Shown: in pieces, positions 52,266 through 64,000 of the stretch
Layout: each line of letters opens with the position of its first letter
How positions within the stretch are numbered: position 1 is the first letter of the stretch
Assembly: GCF_001039355.2 (NCBI RefSeq)
Contig: NW_019774480.1
Coordinates: 1 to 64,000, forward strand
Origin: Lingula anatina
Lineage: Eukaryota > Brachiopoda > Lingulata > Lingulida > Lingulidae
Direction of reading: 5' to 3'
Length of the DNA: 64,000 nt
Translations under genes and position numbers: made by a program
Notes under the pieces: model-generated
What the model was told of the DNA's origin: nothing
Database searches by the model: none
Seen by the model: only the letters and a program-made list of their open reading frames with translations

Positions 52266-55200
52266 TCACTTATGGCCTGGATTGTCCATCATCCGGACGA
52301 ATTCTGAAAAAGAAACGGATTGTTTTCATTGACACATGTAGAACCGGTGTAACGAAAGTGAGGGTCCGTGTAACAGAAAGTCCGCCCTCCATATAGTTAT
52401 AATGGTTAGGGTTAGTCTGACCTAAGCAGGTCAAAATCCTGAACAAATGAATGGGAAGCGGACTCTGTTATGGGGGACTCTGTCACGTTACACCGGTATG
52501 GTGATCACGAATCAATTTCATGAAGTCGTCGGTCCCTCTACGTTAATGAATGTGTGGTAATTAATATAGGGGCCCATACAAAATTAATCATACATGTAGG
52601 CTTAGTAGTAGCACTACATGTTGTACATCAAGCCACAAGGCAAATAATAAAGCCTGAACTAGCATGTAATCGAAACAGATCACCCAAGGCCCGAAAAAAA
52701 TTGGGGAGTTGTCTAACGAATGGCGACTCGCTCTAAACACGGTCGGTAGACGAAATGTATTTCTCTTCATGTTTTTTAAACAAACGGTGTTTAATATGCA
52801 TTGCAACTAAATGTAAGGACTTTTTTTTTTAGTAAAAAAAGGGCTAAAATGTGATAACCACGTATTCTGGATCGGTCGCAGTCGACAACGTACTTTTCAC
52901 TTTTGACTGGTCTCACTGTGTAAAGGTCATTTCTGACATATTGAGCGATTCTTCAGTAGCCCTCAAACGTTTTTACAAAGGACAATTCGACTGCAAACAG
53001 ATCTTACTTTACCTTACTTTAAAGATACAAAAATATTCGCTTTGTTTCAATTTTTACCAAAAATAAAACCGTGGTAGTCTTCAAGTGTATAGTAAGTATT
53101 GTTCTCAAATATAAGCAATGGCTTTCTCCTTAAAAATCAGATTAAAGTGCAATTCTCCGTTTGATTTGACTACAGCTGGTTTATTTAAGGTGAGAGTAGA
53201 AGAATTTTACCTTTAAAGTTAACACCTAGTTGCAGTCTAAAATTCTTCTGCGAAACCAGGATTTTAAAACACGAGTAACAGAGACCTGCTGTGTGTGTGT
53301 TTTATCGATCGCTTCAGCATGATACATTTAACAGTAACACAGTGCATCACAGTTAAAGTCCGCTCTCATCAATTGCAAATTTCTCTCTGAAACTGTGCAT
53401 TATTCATCATGAACCTTTCATTTGTGGATTAATGCTATTCATATTTTCTGACTGACTGAATTTACAGCGTTTCGATTGTCGTCCAGACGCACATTGGCGT
53501 TGATGGTTTTCTTTTATAATAAAACGTATTTTGCCATTGATTCCATTTATTTTGCGGCAGAGACAGAGATTATCTTTACGTTTAGGCCCTTTACTTAAAT
53601 GAAATATGTATGGCCAGCCAATATTTCGACTTCAGAATCTACCTAACTTTATTTAAATATATATTGTTAATTATATATATTTTTCCCTAGTGCATGGCGT
53701 TTATTAAACATCAATATAAAATCACTCCTAACACTCGTATGGCTACATTTTCAAGCAGGTAGCAGGGACGGCCAGCGACCCGTCCTCCTTAACAGGACTG
53801 AATACTAAATAACATGTATTCTCACCTGTAGATTTACCTGGATATTAGGCTCATCCTTTAACTTGGCCTATCATTTTTATAATATTGCCGTGTTAATTTT
53901 GCACACTGCCATCCCATCCACTGAGAGGAGAGGAGTTTTACCCAAAACCCACACACACCTCTGCCACCTACAGTGTTACACCTTCCATACAGGACCTTTC
54001 AACAGTCCGAAGGTTTCGGACCAATGAACCCTTGATTAAAAAAACTGATGAAAATGTCACCATTTTTCGGACCAATGAACCTTCGGACTATCGAGACGCC
54101 CCCACCGTAGCCAACATTTTCAAAGGGAAAGTGGTTCTTTTTTCTGAAGAAATGGGCCTTTTACCATGAAACCTTCATGTGCCCTTATCAGACTGCAAGG
54201 TGATGCATTCGAACCCCCTGAAACCCCCCGCCTACACACCTCCTACATGCCTGCGATAGATGGCATTTTACCCAAGACACGCTTACCTTCATAATTCACC
54301 TGCCCGTCACCGTCCACGTCGGCCTCCTGGATCATCTGTTTGATCTCTTCGTCTGTTAACTTTTCCCCCAGGCTGGCCATCACGTTCCGGAGCTCCTCAG
54401 CGCTAATGAAGCCGTTCCCGTCCTTGTCAAACAGCCGGAAAGCTTGCAACAATTCCTCCTTGCTAGACTGTTTCGATTTACTCATCATCTTGATGAATTC
54501 ATCGAAGTCAATTGTACCGTTTCCTGCAATATTTAAATGATTTAAATCATTCGTTGGCAGATACAGATCAATATAATGTTACCCTTCTCGTGTTTATTTG
54601 AATCTGTTTGATTTTAGTTCCGGTAGACTACTATCTTTGTCTTGCACAATGTTAACAAATTTTAAACAGGTTGTCGAAAAACTTTTAAAAACAGTTCCAG
54701 CGAAAAGCCAAATCATCCTTTTAGTTAAGCAAATGTCCTGAGTCGCTTGTTTCAAACGTAAAACGCATTTCCCTTGCAACACAACAGGGAATAGTCAAAT
54801 AAGCTTCCAAAGCAATTTAGTTTTTGCTTTCATGTACGTGCGCCCAACTAAATTACGAGAAGACAGACAATAAGATAGCACGCAGCTGGATAGGAATATG
54901 CAAATAATTAAAGATTAAGACAAATGCGTCTATTGAATGTTTTAGTCGCATGTTGAATTTGCACTGCAGCGTACTGACAAGATATCTTCCGACATCAATA
55001 GGCCATGGGCAACGGTCGAAATCTCTTGTTAAAATAAGGTGTCACCAATTTCAGACTTAGGTACCAGTTTCCATACTCTAAAATACATTTCTAGTCAGGG
55101 TTCAGAATATAAGGGGCTATTCCCACAGATATTTGGATAGATCTATCTCCCTGGGGAGTCTCACAAAATTGCTGTCAACTTGGCCGGCTTAAATGTCTGT

Positions 55201-55402
55201 CACGCCTAGTAAAGCTGCCAGGGGGTAATTATCTTTACCCCTTAGTTGATTTGATAGGCGTGACAGACATTTAAGCCGGTTAGTTGATAACAATTAGTGA
55301 GACTTCCCAGGGAGTTAGATCGATCCCGATGGATCGATCTGTGTATGGGAACCCAGTCTAAGTGAGATGGGTGTAACCCTGCTTTAAATTATGAATCCTA
55401 TT

Positions 55403-55490
<88 letters not shown>

Positions 55491-55567
55491 TGTAACAGGG
55501 GGGGCAGCAAGCAGTTTTTGAGTGAGGGGCGTCCCCTATCCACAACTTGCCTACAGGAGCCCCCCTT

Positions 55568-55600
<33 letters not shown>

Positions 55601-56862
55601 ACACCGTCTTCCCCTTGTATCCGCGTGTCAGTCAGCATTTTTATACTCGACTCACTGAAATTAAATACCATCACACGCCGGTCAATGCTAAAGAAGAACA
55701 CTGTTTCCTCCACCTGTAAGTCTTAATATGTCATACCTTGTAGTCTGTACTGACAGTGGGAGTAGGGAACAAATACGGAATGATAACATTGCCATTGATA
55801 GGACTAGGGTCAGGGAGGGTGTGTAAATACCCCCACTCCCTCCGGGGATGTTAGAAAACGACTTTTCTGTTGTATGCTTACAATATGATCTAATACTGAG
55901 AATACCGTGTTGCGAAATGTAACGGAATCTGATGAATTATGCATTTATTGCATTATGTACTATTACGAATACTATACTGTATTCTGAATGACATGTACAC
56001 GCATCAACGCATACATACCGTGTTTAACTATTTTTATACGTAGTTGTAACAGCTAGGGCAAATAAAGATAGCCCTTATTTAAAAAAAAATACGTTTTTAA
56101 ATCTTATTTTAATCATTTAAAAAGTTTTAAGAAGTCCGGATGGCCCATTCATAGGATTTTGAGAAAGAATTCTGAAATTATCAAAAAAAGTGGTAATATA
56201 GTTCATTGGTCTTTTCACATACCATCAGCATCCACTTCGTTGACCATGTCTCTGAGGTCGTCATCAGTGGGGTTCTGACCAAGACTGCGCATGACCGTCC
56301 CCAGTTCCGCTGACGTAATCCGACCGTCGCCATCTTTGTCAAAGAGTCCAAACGCTTCCTTGAACTCTGAATTAAAAAACAAGATACAAGGTAGTAAGGT
56401 CAGACTTAGAATTAAAGCAAGGTAATCATAATCTGGTTACAAAGCAGTATTATGTGCAAGACTGGTTCCAGTCCCGGTGACGTAATCAGACCATTGCCAT
56501 TTTTATTAAAATTATGTAGCGGGATTGATGAAAGAGATGGAACACATGCAAGCTAAAGATATGGACAACTTAGTAAGAACCTTCGCGTAAGGCACTCTAC
56601 TCCTTGAATGAGGAATATATTACACCCCATTCAGAATAGGGGACTAACTAATCCGAGGGTCAAATATAGCCGACCCACTTGAATACTTCCCCACGGGATA
56701 GCTATTCAGTGTCTACCAGCGGATTAGATGGCAAGCTTTGTAGTGGGTCACCATATTTGAACCTCAGACTAGTTAGTCCCCTATTCTGAATAGGGCCTTA
56801 TACCAAGCCCATAAAATAGTACATGTACTTTCACTAACACTTGTGTTTAAATTAATGGGTTT

Positions 56863-56908
<46 letters not shown>

Positions 56909-59900
56909 CACGAGACCTGAGAGAGGCACGCCCCACAGGGGAAATCCACACGGTTCAATAAAACCAGATACAAAGGCTAAAACATGGCAACTAAAGATAA
57001 CACTTTATCGAGCCCCAATCTATCCGCAAACTTCACCGCATTTCCCGGCAGACCTTAATGGAGTTTCTGCGTCCTTGGGGAACTCATACTACAGCCAGCC
57101 AGTGCTGAGCAGCTGTAACATTACTGTAGCAGATGAGTGAGGGTGGTGGCTAATTGGCCTTTACCCACACCTGCTATATAGCAAATATCTACCCCCTGGG
57201 ATTAGTGTTCAAATGTGCTCTTCTTGCTTCTTATTTGGTCTATCCCGTACATTGCTCACGGTAGCGGAATCAAAGAACCCCCCAGGGGAAATGCCCGCAA
57301 CAATGGATCTCGTTGCCACTTTTCCCGCAATTGGCTTTTTTCCGTTTTTAACACATTTAGATTCTTCCTTAGCAAAATGATGAATTAATCATGTTGCCTG
57401 TTAAGGAAAGAAGAGAGATCCTTCGTTGCACACGCTGGGATCCCGAGAGACAATTAAAGCTACCAATATAAAGTACACTAAGCACCATAAAACAAAAGGC
57501 ACCCCCTTGCTCCTCTCCACTCGAAAGAATTGTGTTTCCATGTAAGCCTATCATCGGCGTATCGACCCCATGAAGCGGCATTAAAAGCCCTTAACGTACG
57601 TTTTGTCATCTCAAAAGTGCCCCTTTTAATGAATATTTGACAACTGTTTTGTTTGGTCACACAAAAATTTTGGTGGCATGCTGTTAAAGTAGCCTTTAGA
57701 ATCTATTTGAATGGTCAAAGAGTTCAACAATAAATTTGCATCACCCAGAAGTCTTCATAGTTTTTTTTTTTTTTTTTTTTTTTTTTGCGACACCGTGACT
57801 ATATTTCGGCAAGTGGGTTTGAAAGTGTTTTATTATGTCATGTTAACCAGATCAAGCTAAAACTCGTATCACAAAACAACACATAGCCTAATTTGGTTTA
57901 AACATTAAAGATGGATTGTGTTTTTTTTGTACTTCATTTCTGGACAAACACGTATAAGTTCCCTAAAATGAAGGAATAATTGTACAAATACAATAGCCGT
58001 GTATCTCTTTTGAAGTTGACCATAACGAATGTATCCCTTGTCAAAGATGACAAAAGCAACGTTTGCTTTTAAAGTGAAGACCTCTATGGCAAACGTTGTA
58101 AAGTGTTATTGTGGTTCTGCGTCATGTTTAAATGGTGAAATGCGCTATTGATAGTTTGTTGCTAGTTTTTTTCTTTTTTTTTTTATAGAATTGCTAGTGT
58201 TGTGTTGGCAATACGGAGTATTCCTCACAGTGACTGGAAGTGCTGGATCAATATTTGGTGACATAATTACAGAGGCAATTTCCCATCATATTCGACCAAT
58301 TAAGCTGAGTGGACTGGTATTTATCATTTCGGTCATCACTTGATATCAGCCACTTACTGAACACGACACAATTAGGAAGGTTTCTATCGATATATTTGCA
58401 TGTTTGCACTTTAAGACGATGGTCAATTTAACGTCGTTGTAGCCTCAAAGATGCACATTAAGTGATATCTATCTTGTTGTACCATCAAAGAAGCATATTA
58501 AGTGAGTACTTGTGTCAAATCATTGCGGCTAAACCCGACCAAATGTTTGTAACCCAGGGTAGAATGAGGCCTTACCAGCGGAAAGTGTCTGGCATGTAAG
58601 ACCTCAAACTAGGGCAAAAAGGGGAAAAAAGAAAAAAAATGTTCGTCTAGTCGTTGGTTCAGCTACAGTATTAACTGAATTTTATCGAGAGATATATTTT
58701 GCCGCTGTCATTGATATAAGCTCCTCGAAGCTTTTAGCTCCATGCGATCGTTACATTCCCATCACTTGGCGATGGAGTATAGAGCTAAAAAACCATTTGC
58801 TTACGACAATTGATTGACGCCCCGTGCAGTTGATGGGCAGAATGATATGAAGTCAGGTCTACATGGGGAACATTCCCTGGTATTTTAAGGCGTGTTTACT
58901 GTAAATTTGGGATCGACCTCCTGAGCGTTCGTCCACACCAGGCCAACTGGCTGAAACATTTAATATTTAAATGGTATTTATTTATTTATTTATTGGTTCA
59001 AGTGCTTTTTACGAGTTTTTTCGTACAGCCTAACAGGTACCTGCATATAAATATGTACAATGTAAACTATACGATATATATTGACAATACAGCAATTTAG
59101 TTACATAAACTTAGTTTTCTTTTGTTTGTCCTTCTACAGTCGGCACAAGTAACATTACTATGATAAGTTCAAAGCCGCTTAGTTATCAAGGCGTTGGGCG
59201 GTCTATGAGAATGATTGAATGCGATCCCTGCGGTAAGGAAATCCTAATCACACGGCATGCTGGGGCGGGTCGTAACAAGTTAGGTCGACCCAAATTGAGT
59301 TGAAACGTGGCTTTATACTTACTGATGAGTCGGAGGGTGTCTTGGTGAAGTCTTGGCAACAAGCTATGTTTTTAACTGGAACAGGACCACCCGTGTATAA
59401 AACAGAGCCCTAAATAATTCAAATCCCGTAGCTGCACTGACATTTCTCATAATGTGCAATTTTAATTCTTAAAAGAATGAGACGGTTGTACTAATGTATT
59501 GCAAACGTAGTCCATATCCACTGTTGATTTTGCTTTTTCCCTCATTCTAATATTGACATTCGTCAGGTGCAGTCTGCCTTCTCTATGTGGGGATAAGTAT
59601 GATATATTCATCCACAAAGTGATATTGTATTACAATAAAGAGTTTATTTATTGGCGAGGAGATTGCGTGCTTTAATGAAGTTGAAACCATCTGAGGAAAG
59701 GGAGGAGGGGACAAGACGGGGAAAGATTAAAAACAGTTTAAAAAAAGACAAAGGGATGTGGGATACGGAGACCGTCATTCCTTTCTATGTTTCTGACTCA
59801 GTCTTTCTTTTTCAATCTTTCACCCCTCTCTTTTCCACCTCCCTCACACCTTCACACTCCACATGGAGACATGAGAAGCACGGTAGAAGGGCGAGAGAAA

Positions 59901-61413
59901 TTTAAATAAAAAGATAATCAGAAAAACAGACAGAAAAAAGGAGAAAGGAAAAAGTGAGAGATCTATGGTCCGTCGGACAGTATCAGTGATCATAATCAAG
60001 ACTGATATGTTTCAATGTTGCCAAACGAAGGCTAAAGTGGATGTCAAAATTGAAACGCATGGCCTCCTTAACGATTCCACATCTTAGGAATAAGAGACAT
60101 TCAAAGAAATAGTGCCTATCCGTCAGTGTTTGGTAAAGGATTATTAAATGAATTTTTTACGTTGTTGTCTTAAAAATTCCTATTGTACTTGTTCATCCCG
60201 TACTTTCAACCCAATATGTCAACATTTAAGCCTCAATTATTCTCATGTTTGATTTAAAAAATCTCCACGGTGAAAGTTCCATATTTGCAATTTTGTTTCT
60301 GCCTAACATTAGGAGAAAGAAAAAAGAAACTTGTCGCCATTTTAACTACACATGTAGAAGTGCAGGAGAGCATCCAATTCCCCTGTGATGCCATCTTCTC
60401 AAAGTGCACGCAAATAATCCCATAATCGCGTCAGTTTTTCTTCATTAAGTGGAACAGAATTCAACTCTTGATGACTCACTTAACGGCTCAGATAGCCCAT
60501 ACCATTTGGAGACTGTCTCAGTAAAAAAGCAATTCCCCTTCTTAAGTAGCTACTAGTAGGCCTTTATTTTACCTGTTTAAATAGGTTTTGACGTCGACTT
60601 TTGAAGAAAAAGTAAAGCGAAATGTTGTCATTGAATTTTGCATCTTATAATGATTACATGCAAATATATATTAATAAGTAAAAAACAGTCGAAATCCATT
60701 ACATTTCTCCCTCACTCTTTCTTTCTTTCTCCTTTTCTTCCTTTATTTATTTATTTGTTCTCTGTCTCCCTTTCTCCCTCTCTCTCACCCTTCGTTGCTC
60801 TCTATCACTCTCTTTCTACTTCCCCCCCTCTCTCTCTTTTTCTCTCTCTGGAGCTCAGTGTGTAAAGCCCATTCGTAACACGCTCTCATTCTATCGACCA
60901 GACACTGAGGACTCTAAGCGTCAGCCGTTAATAATTTTGAAAGCTCTCTCAATTGATTCGACACACTCCCATGAGATATTGGGGCTGTTTCTGCGTGCTT
61001 TCTTTCTCCATGTCCTAATCTTATCATTCTATGAACTTAGGGCACATTCAGAACAAATTGATCCGCGGACTAACAGATCTGAGGACCAAATATGTCCCTT
61101 CCAGTTGTAAGTTTACCTCCCCTATGCATTGACGGCCATTTTTGATTTTAGCACTTGGTCATGGTTGGATTCTGGTGGGAAATTATCTGGGGTATATTGG
61201 CCCATTTGTGGACTAGATTCACTTGAGATACCTTTATTAACATTTTTCCAGCTTTAGTGCGGATATTTCGTTCGTTGACTGGACTAATGGGGTCGTAGTT
61301 AAAAGTGATAATAAAAAAAAATTCATGAAAAGAAAATGATTATCTGGATTGATAATCTAGAAGGTTTTAATGGTTCACTTACCAGCTAACTCTTCTTCTC
61401 TTATTTCGTGACA
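52266..61413 (-). CDS. calmodulin-like four-EF-hand protein, 5' partial
   Basis: Exons 61383-61413, 56223-56366, 54287-54523 and 52266-52303 (31, 144, 237 and 38 nt) join in one frame to TGA at 52266-52268, giving 149 codons before the stop. Four canonical 12-residue calcium loops are present: [36 protein letters not shown] and [12 protein letters not shown]. The third helix keeps Leu-Gly-Glu-Lys-Leu-Thr-Asp-Glu-Glu of calmodulin. Compared with calmodulin, the central linker after the second loop is two residues shorter (Met-Met-Ser-Lys-Ser-Lys-Gln), and the protein ends with an extra Asp-Asn-Pro-Gly-His-Lys. Exons of 31 and 144 nt match the vertebrate calmodulin gene, in which the first exon ends just after the ATG. 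That first exon should therefore lie upstream, beyond the window; no suitable ATG|GT was seen up to 64 kb. It is a calmodulin paralogue rather than calmodulin itself. Confidence 0.88.
52343..52497. mobile_element. fold-back MITE, family B (ACCGGTGT ends)
   Basis: Perfect 12-base terminal inverted repeats, ACCGGTGTAACG at 52343-52354 and its complement at 52486-52497, enclose a largely self-complementary 155-bp element. It sits about 40 bases upstream of the acceptor of the last calmodulin-like exon. Confidence 0.8.
54004..54089. repeat. small fold-back repeat with AGTCCGAAGG ends
   Basis: AGTCCGAAGG at 54004-54013 and its complement at 54080-54089 flank two direct copies of TTCGGACCAATGAACC (54015-54030 and 54066-54081). 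Confidence 0.75.
55113..55358. mobile_element. fold-back MITE, family C
   Basis: Two arms of about 95-100 bases are inverted copies. The inner 24 bases (55184-55207 and 55256-55279) are perfectly complementary. Outer parts share GATCGATC/GATCTATC and TCCCTGGG(G/A)AGTCTCAC. The loop is about 48 bases. It is non-coding and lies in the intron between calmodulin-like exons 3 and 4. Confidence 0.78.
55408..55490 (+). repeat. (CT)n(GT)n compound microsatellite
   Basis: A CT run turning into GT and then ATGT repeats. A related (CA)n run follows at about 55570-55600. Confidence 0.95.
56622..56799. mobile_element. fold-back MITE, family A, copy 2
   Basis: CCCATTCAGAATAGGGGACT at the left end is matched by its complement at the right end, with pairing extending inward through ACCCACT/AGTGGGT. 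It is the same family as 31010-31149. A more degraded partial copy, with ACATTCAG and GGACTAAC, is seen at about 61030-61100. Confidence 0.82.
56866..56906 (+). repeat. (CT)n microsatellite
   Basis: A plain CT run just beyond the family A MITE. Confidence 0.95.
57000..61380 (-). other. intron of the calmodulin-like gene between its 31-nt and 144-nt exons
   Basis: It holds a 20-plus poly-T run near 57761-57786, a (TTTA)n tract near 58975-58995, a pyrimidine-rich stretch at 60.70-60.85 kb and the degraded family A fragment at about 61.03-61.10 kb. No nested gene is supported. Confidence 0.45.
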
Positions 61414-62992
61414 CTGGAAGAAACAAAGACAAAAGATAAAACGTTTGCAGTATTAAGTGAAGATATGTTGCAACAAAACATCACATGCAAATTTTACACT
61501 ATTAAAGCTGATGTATTTTGGCGTTAACTCAGTCACACACAAAAAGGGACATTAACTGGAATAATACACAGTTATTTCGTTTGATGAATCAGTTGAAAGT
61601 TAGTTTCGTCCTGCCCGGACGGATTAACACAAAACAATCAAACGTTCAAATACACTGCATATAACAAGGCAACAGTGAGTGAGGTGCACGTCTCTCTTCA
61701 AATATTGACTAGAAAATTACTCAATAATTCATTAAGATAGTGTACATTATGTCAATATATCCAAACTATGATAGGCATCAATATTTAAAGACTGCATAAT
61801 TAATGCAATGTCCTTTCTCCCATGGCAAGAGACCTCAGAGCACCTATTAGTCTCTTCAGTTGTTCTGTTCTCAGGGACGTTTTATCTAGTACATATCACT
61901 TGGCATTGATTGTCCTTTGTTATATTGTATATGTTTCATACATTATTATTATTATTATATTTATTATTATTATTATATTTATTATATCTATTATTATTAT
62001 TATTACATAATTGCAACTTAACATTAGAAAATGAATCAAATAGCAAATTCTGAAATTGTAAAAGGCAATTTTAAAAAAGATTACATGTGTAGGCCTATAT
62101 GAATAAACGCATCTGTTTTTAAAATAACAATTTAAGCTTACGAAAATGCACCTCGTTCTTTAGAATTTCTCTAATACTCCTAACATTTACAAAGACAATA
62201 GAACGTATTACTAAAAGTAATACATATAATGTACGGTTATTCTCTCTTTTTTTGTTCATGTTTCCATCGTCATACTACTTTCTTTTATTTTTGTTCCTGA
62301 TTGATAAATGTTCACAAATTTAAAACGAAATACAAAGTCTAAGTATAATTGCCGGCGATACTCGTCGTTGTATACGTTTCTAACGTATTTTATTTTTATC
62401 TTTTTAATCTTTTAAGTCAAAATATTGTATTTAATGCCAATAAAGTGCATCCAACCTTTCCTATAAAGTACAGTGATTACATCTAAATGTTTATTGCGGA
62501 ATTCTATGCAATGCTTCAATGGTATCAACATTCCATATCCACTCCATACACAGAACATAACCAAGTGACGTTTGCCCTCTTGATGAACATTTGCTCTTAA
62601 TGCAAGTGAGACATCAGCTCCTAGTTTATACTTCCGTATGGGAAAGAGACATTTAGATACAATTACGATAATGGCATATGGAATAAGTCAATCATTGAGA
62701 GACATAAAATGCGGACTAAAAGCAAATCGTATACGGTGTACAGAAAGAACAACAGTCTCGGGGTATTTGGTCATACAATTACAAATCTATATAATAAGTA
62801 GCACGTGTAGGATCACAAAGGTAGTAGGGGAAACGAGGAAGATGAGGGTGAAGACGGAAGAAAGATCCTTTCCTCAATTAAGCAATATGACTCCATGAAA
62901 AAAGACGATAATTTGCCTGAATTCAGTGATACGACTAACGTTAATACAACCCTTTAGCCTGAATTAAACGTAATATTATTTGTTATCATATA

Positions 62993-63028
<36 letters not shown>

Positions 63029-63320
63029 TAACTGCTGCCGACAACGTTCCTCTAACGGTCTATCTAGACCAGCCAGCATTTGAAATACAATATATTTTTT
63101 CTAAAACGTAATTGCCCTGAAAATCTATACACAGCATGAGTTCATAATGGATTACATTTAGTAGAATAATTGACAAAGTAATGCCACACCACGCTTGGTT
63201 CTTCAACAAAAGTCCCTTGGGAAATTTTTTGCCTGTGAAACATCACGTACACATATGAATTATGAACTAGAGTTGCTCTGCTTAGTTGACTGTGTCCGCA
63301 AAATAGACTTTTCTAATGGG
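61414..63320. other. likely first intron or upstream region of the calmodulin-like gene
   Basis: No ATG followed directly by GT was found on the - strand here. It contains (ATT)n tracts at about 61945-62005 and (AAT)n at about 62994-63027. An 86-codon + strand frame at 62638-62898 has no family or splice support. Confidence 0.4.
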
Positions 63321-63323
63321 AGG

Positions 63324-63530
63324 AGGTTTGTCATGGCCTGATTGGTGATGAAGAGGTTGGTCGTGACCTGGTTGGTAATGAAGAGGTTGGTGATGAAAAG
63401 GTTGGTCACGGCCTGGTTGGTGATGAAGAGGTTGGTGATGAAAAGGTTGGTCACGGCCTGGTTGGTGATGAAGAGTTTGGTGATGAAAAGGTTGGTCACG
63501 GCCTGGTTGGTTATGAAGAGGTTGGTCACT
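63324..63530. repeat. 45-bp higher-order minisatellite made of three 15-bp subunits
   Basis: Subunits GGTTGGTGATGAAGA, GGTTGGTGATGAAAA and GGTTGGTCACGGCCT alternate in that order for about 4.5 cycles, with the left edge more diverged. The length is a multiple of three, so it is open in several frames on both strands. Confidence 0.85.
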
Positions 63531-64000
63531 AACTGCTAGGCAAATATCTATGCCTATGGGACTATACGTATACACAGAATTTTTAACCTATTTTTGCGTA
63601 AGATAAACCCATAATGGTCCAATTAAAATTAAATACTTGGTCTTGGTTTTTTTAACTAACGAGGCATAACTTATATTTGAGACCAATGATTTTATATATA
63701 ATACATTGGATTTATCTGGAACGCAATTAGGCCTCACTTTTGGTCTAAAAGTATAGACCAATTTTCGGGTCAAAGTTATTTTGTGTTAATGATCCATGTT
63801 GGTCTGTGGGTTTGGGCTACTGCAGGGAGGTACAAGGGACCGGAAAGAATTTTTTGTCAACTGTACGTCATTAGTGCCCTCTACCAGGGGAAAAAGGTTG
63901 GATTTTTTTTTACCTGACATTCATAGATACGTGTCTAACTATGTGGACTTTGTTGTCCTGTGACTCTGTGCTGAGATCCAAGCGGCAGTTTCAAGGTGGG

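Noticed and set aside
63324-63530. CRISPR-like regular repeats
   Set aside because: Units are contiguous 15-bp/45-bp tandem repeats without unique spacers, in an animal genome; it is a minisatellite.
63905-63930. Possible first exon of the calmodulin-like gene (donor CAG|GTAAAA on the - strand)
   Set aside because: In the needed phase a stop codon lies seven codons upstream with no ATG between, so it cannot start the protein.

Overview
The window is eukaryotic nuclear DNA from an animal, most likely a marine invertebrate. The DNA is AT-rich, genes are split by GT-AG introns, protein modules sit on phase-1 exons, microsatellites are dense, and fold-back elements are scattered throughout. The sequence does not let me choose between a lophotrochozoan and an invertebrate deuterostome. 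Almost no coding exon is visible as a long open frame, so the gene models below were built by joining splice sites and checking that reading phase stays consistent.

Layout. (1) 0.4-6.1 kb, + strand: a small gene for a secreted peptide with dibasic sites. (2) 8.5-8.8 kb: a decayed LINE reverse-transcriptase fragment. (3) 9.6-10.7 kb, + strand: a three-exon gene for a secreted cysteine-knot-like peptide. (4) 13.06-47.08 kb, - strand: one 40-exon gene whose CDS sums to 6,561 nt (2,186 aa). It encodes a type II membrane protein with this order: long tyrosine-rich cytoplasmic tail, transmembrane helix, SEA, LDLa, MAM, 3 LDLa, SRCR, trypsin-like domain 1, 14 LDLa (two followed by EGF), SRCR, trypsin-like domain 2. 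(5) Inside two introns of that gene, on the opposite strand, lie two three-copy arrays (18.8-19.6 and 31.4-32.2 kb) of tRNA-Phe(GAA) genes interrupted by a 30-nt intron; the 73-nt mature part is identical in all six. (6) 52.27-61.41 kb, - strand: a calmodulin-like gene with four canonical EF-hands; its first exon lies outside the window or was not found. (7) The rest is introns and intergenic DNA with at least four kinds of fold-back (MITE-like) element, a 45-bp higher-order minisatellite at 63.3 kb and many simple repeats.

How the parts fit. The large protein looks like a cell-surface mosaic protease related in layout to enteropeptidase/polyserase, with a two-protease plus LDLa-array plan reminiscent of insect Nudel. 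Both catalytic triads are complete. However, both activation sites lack the usual basic residue, domain 1 has lysine in place of the oxyanion-hole glycine, and domain 2 appears to have a filled S1 pocket. Its cytoplasmic tail carries ten Y-x-N motifs of the kind bound by Grb2-type SH2 domains, which suggests (inference) a link from extracellular proteolysis to tyrosine-kinase signalling. The two small peptide genes and the calmodulin-like gene show no functional link to it beyond proximity.
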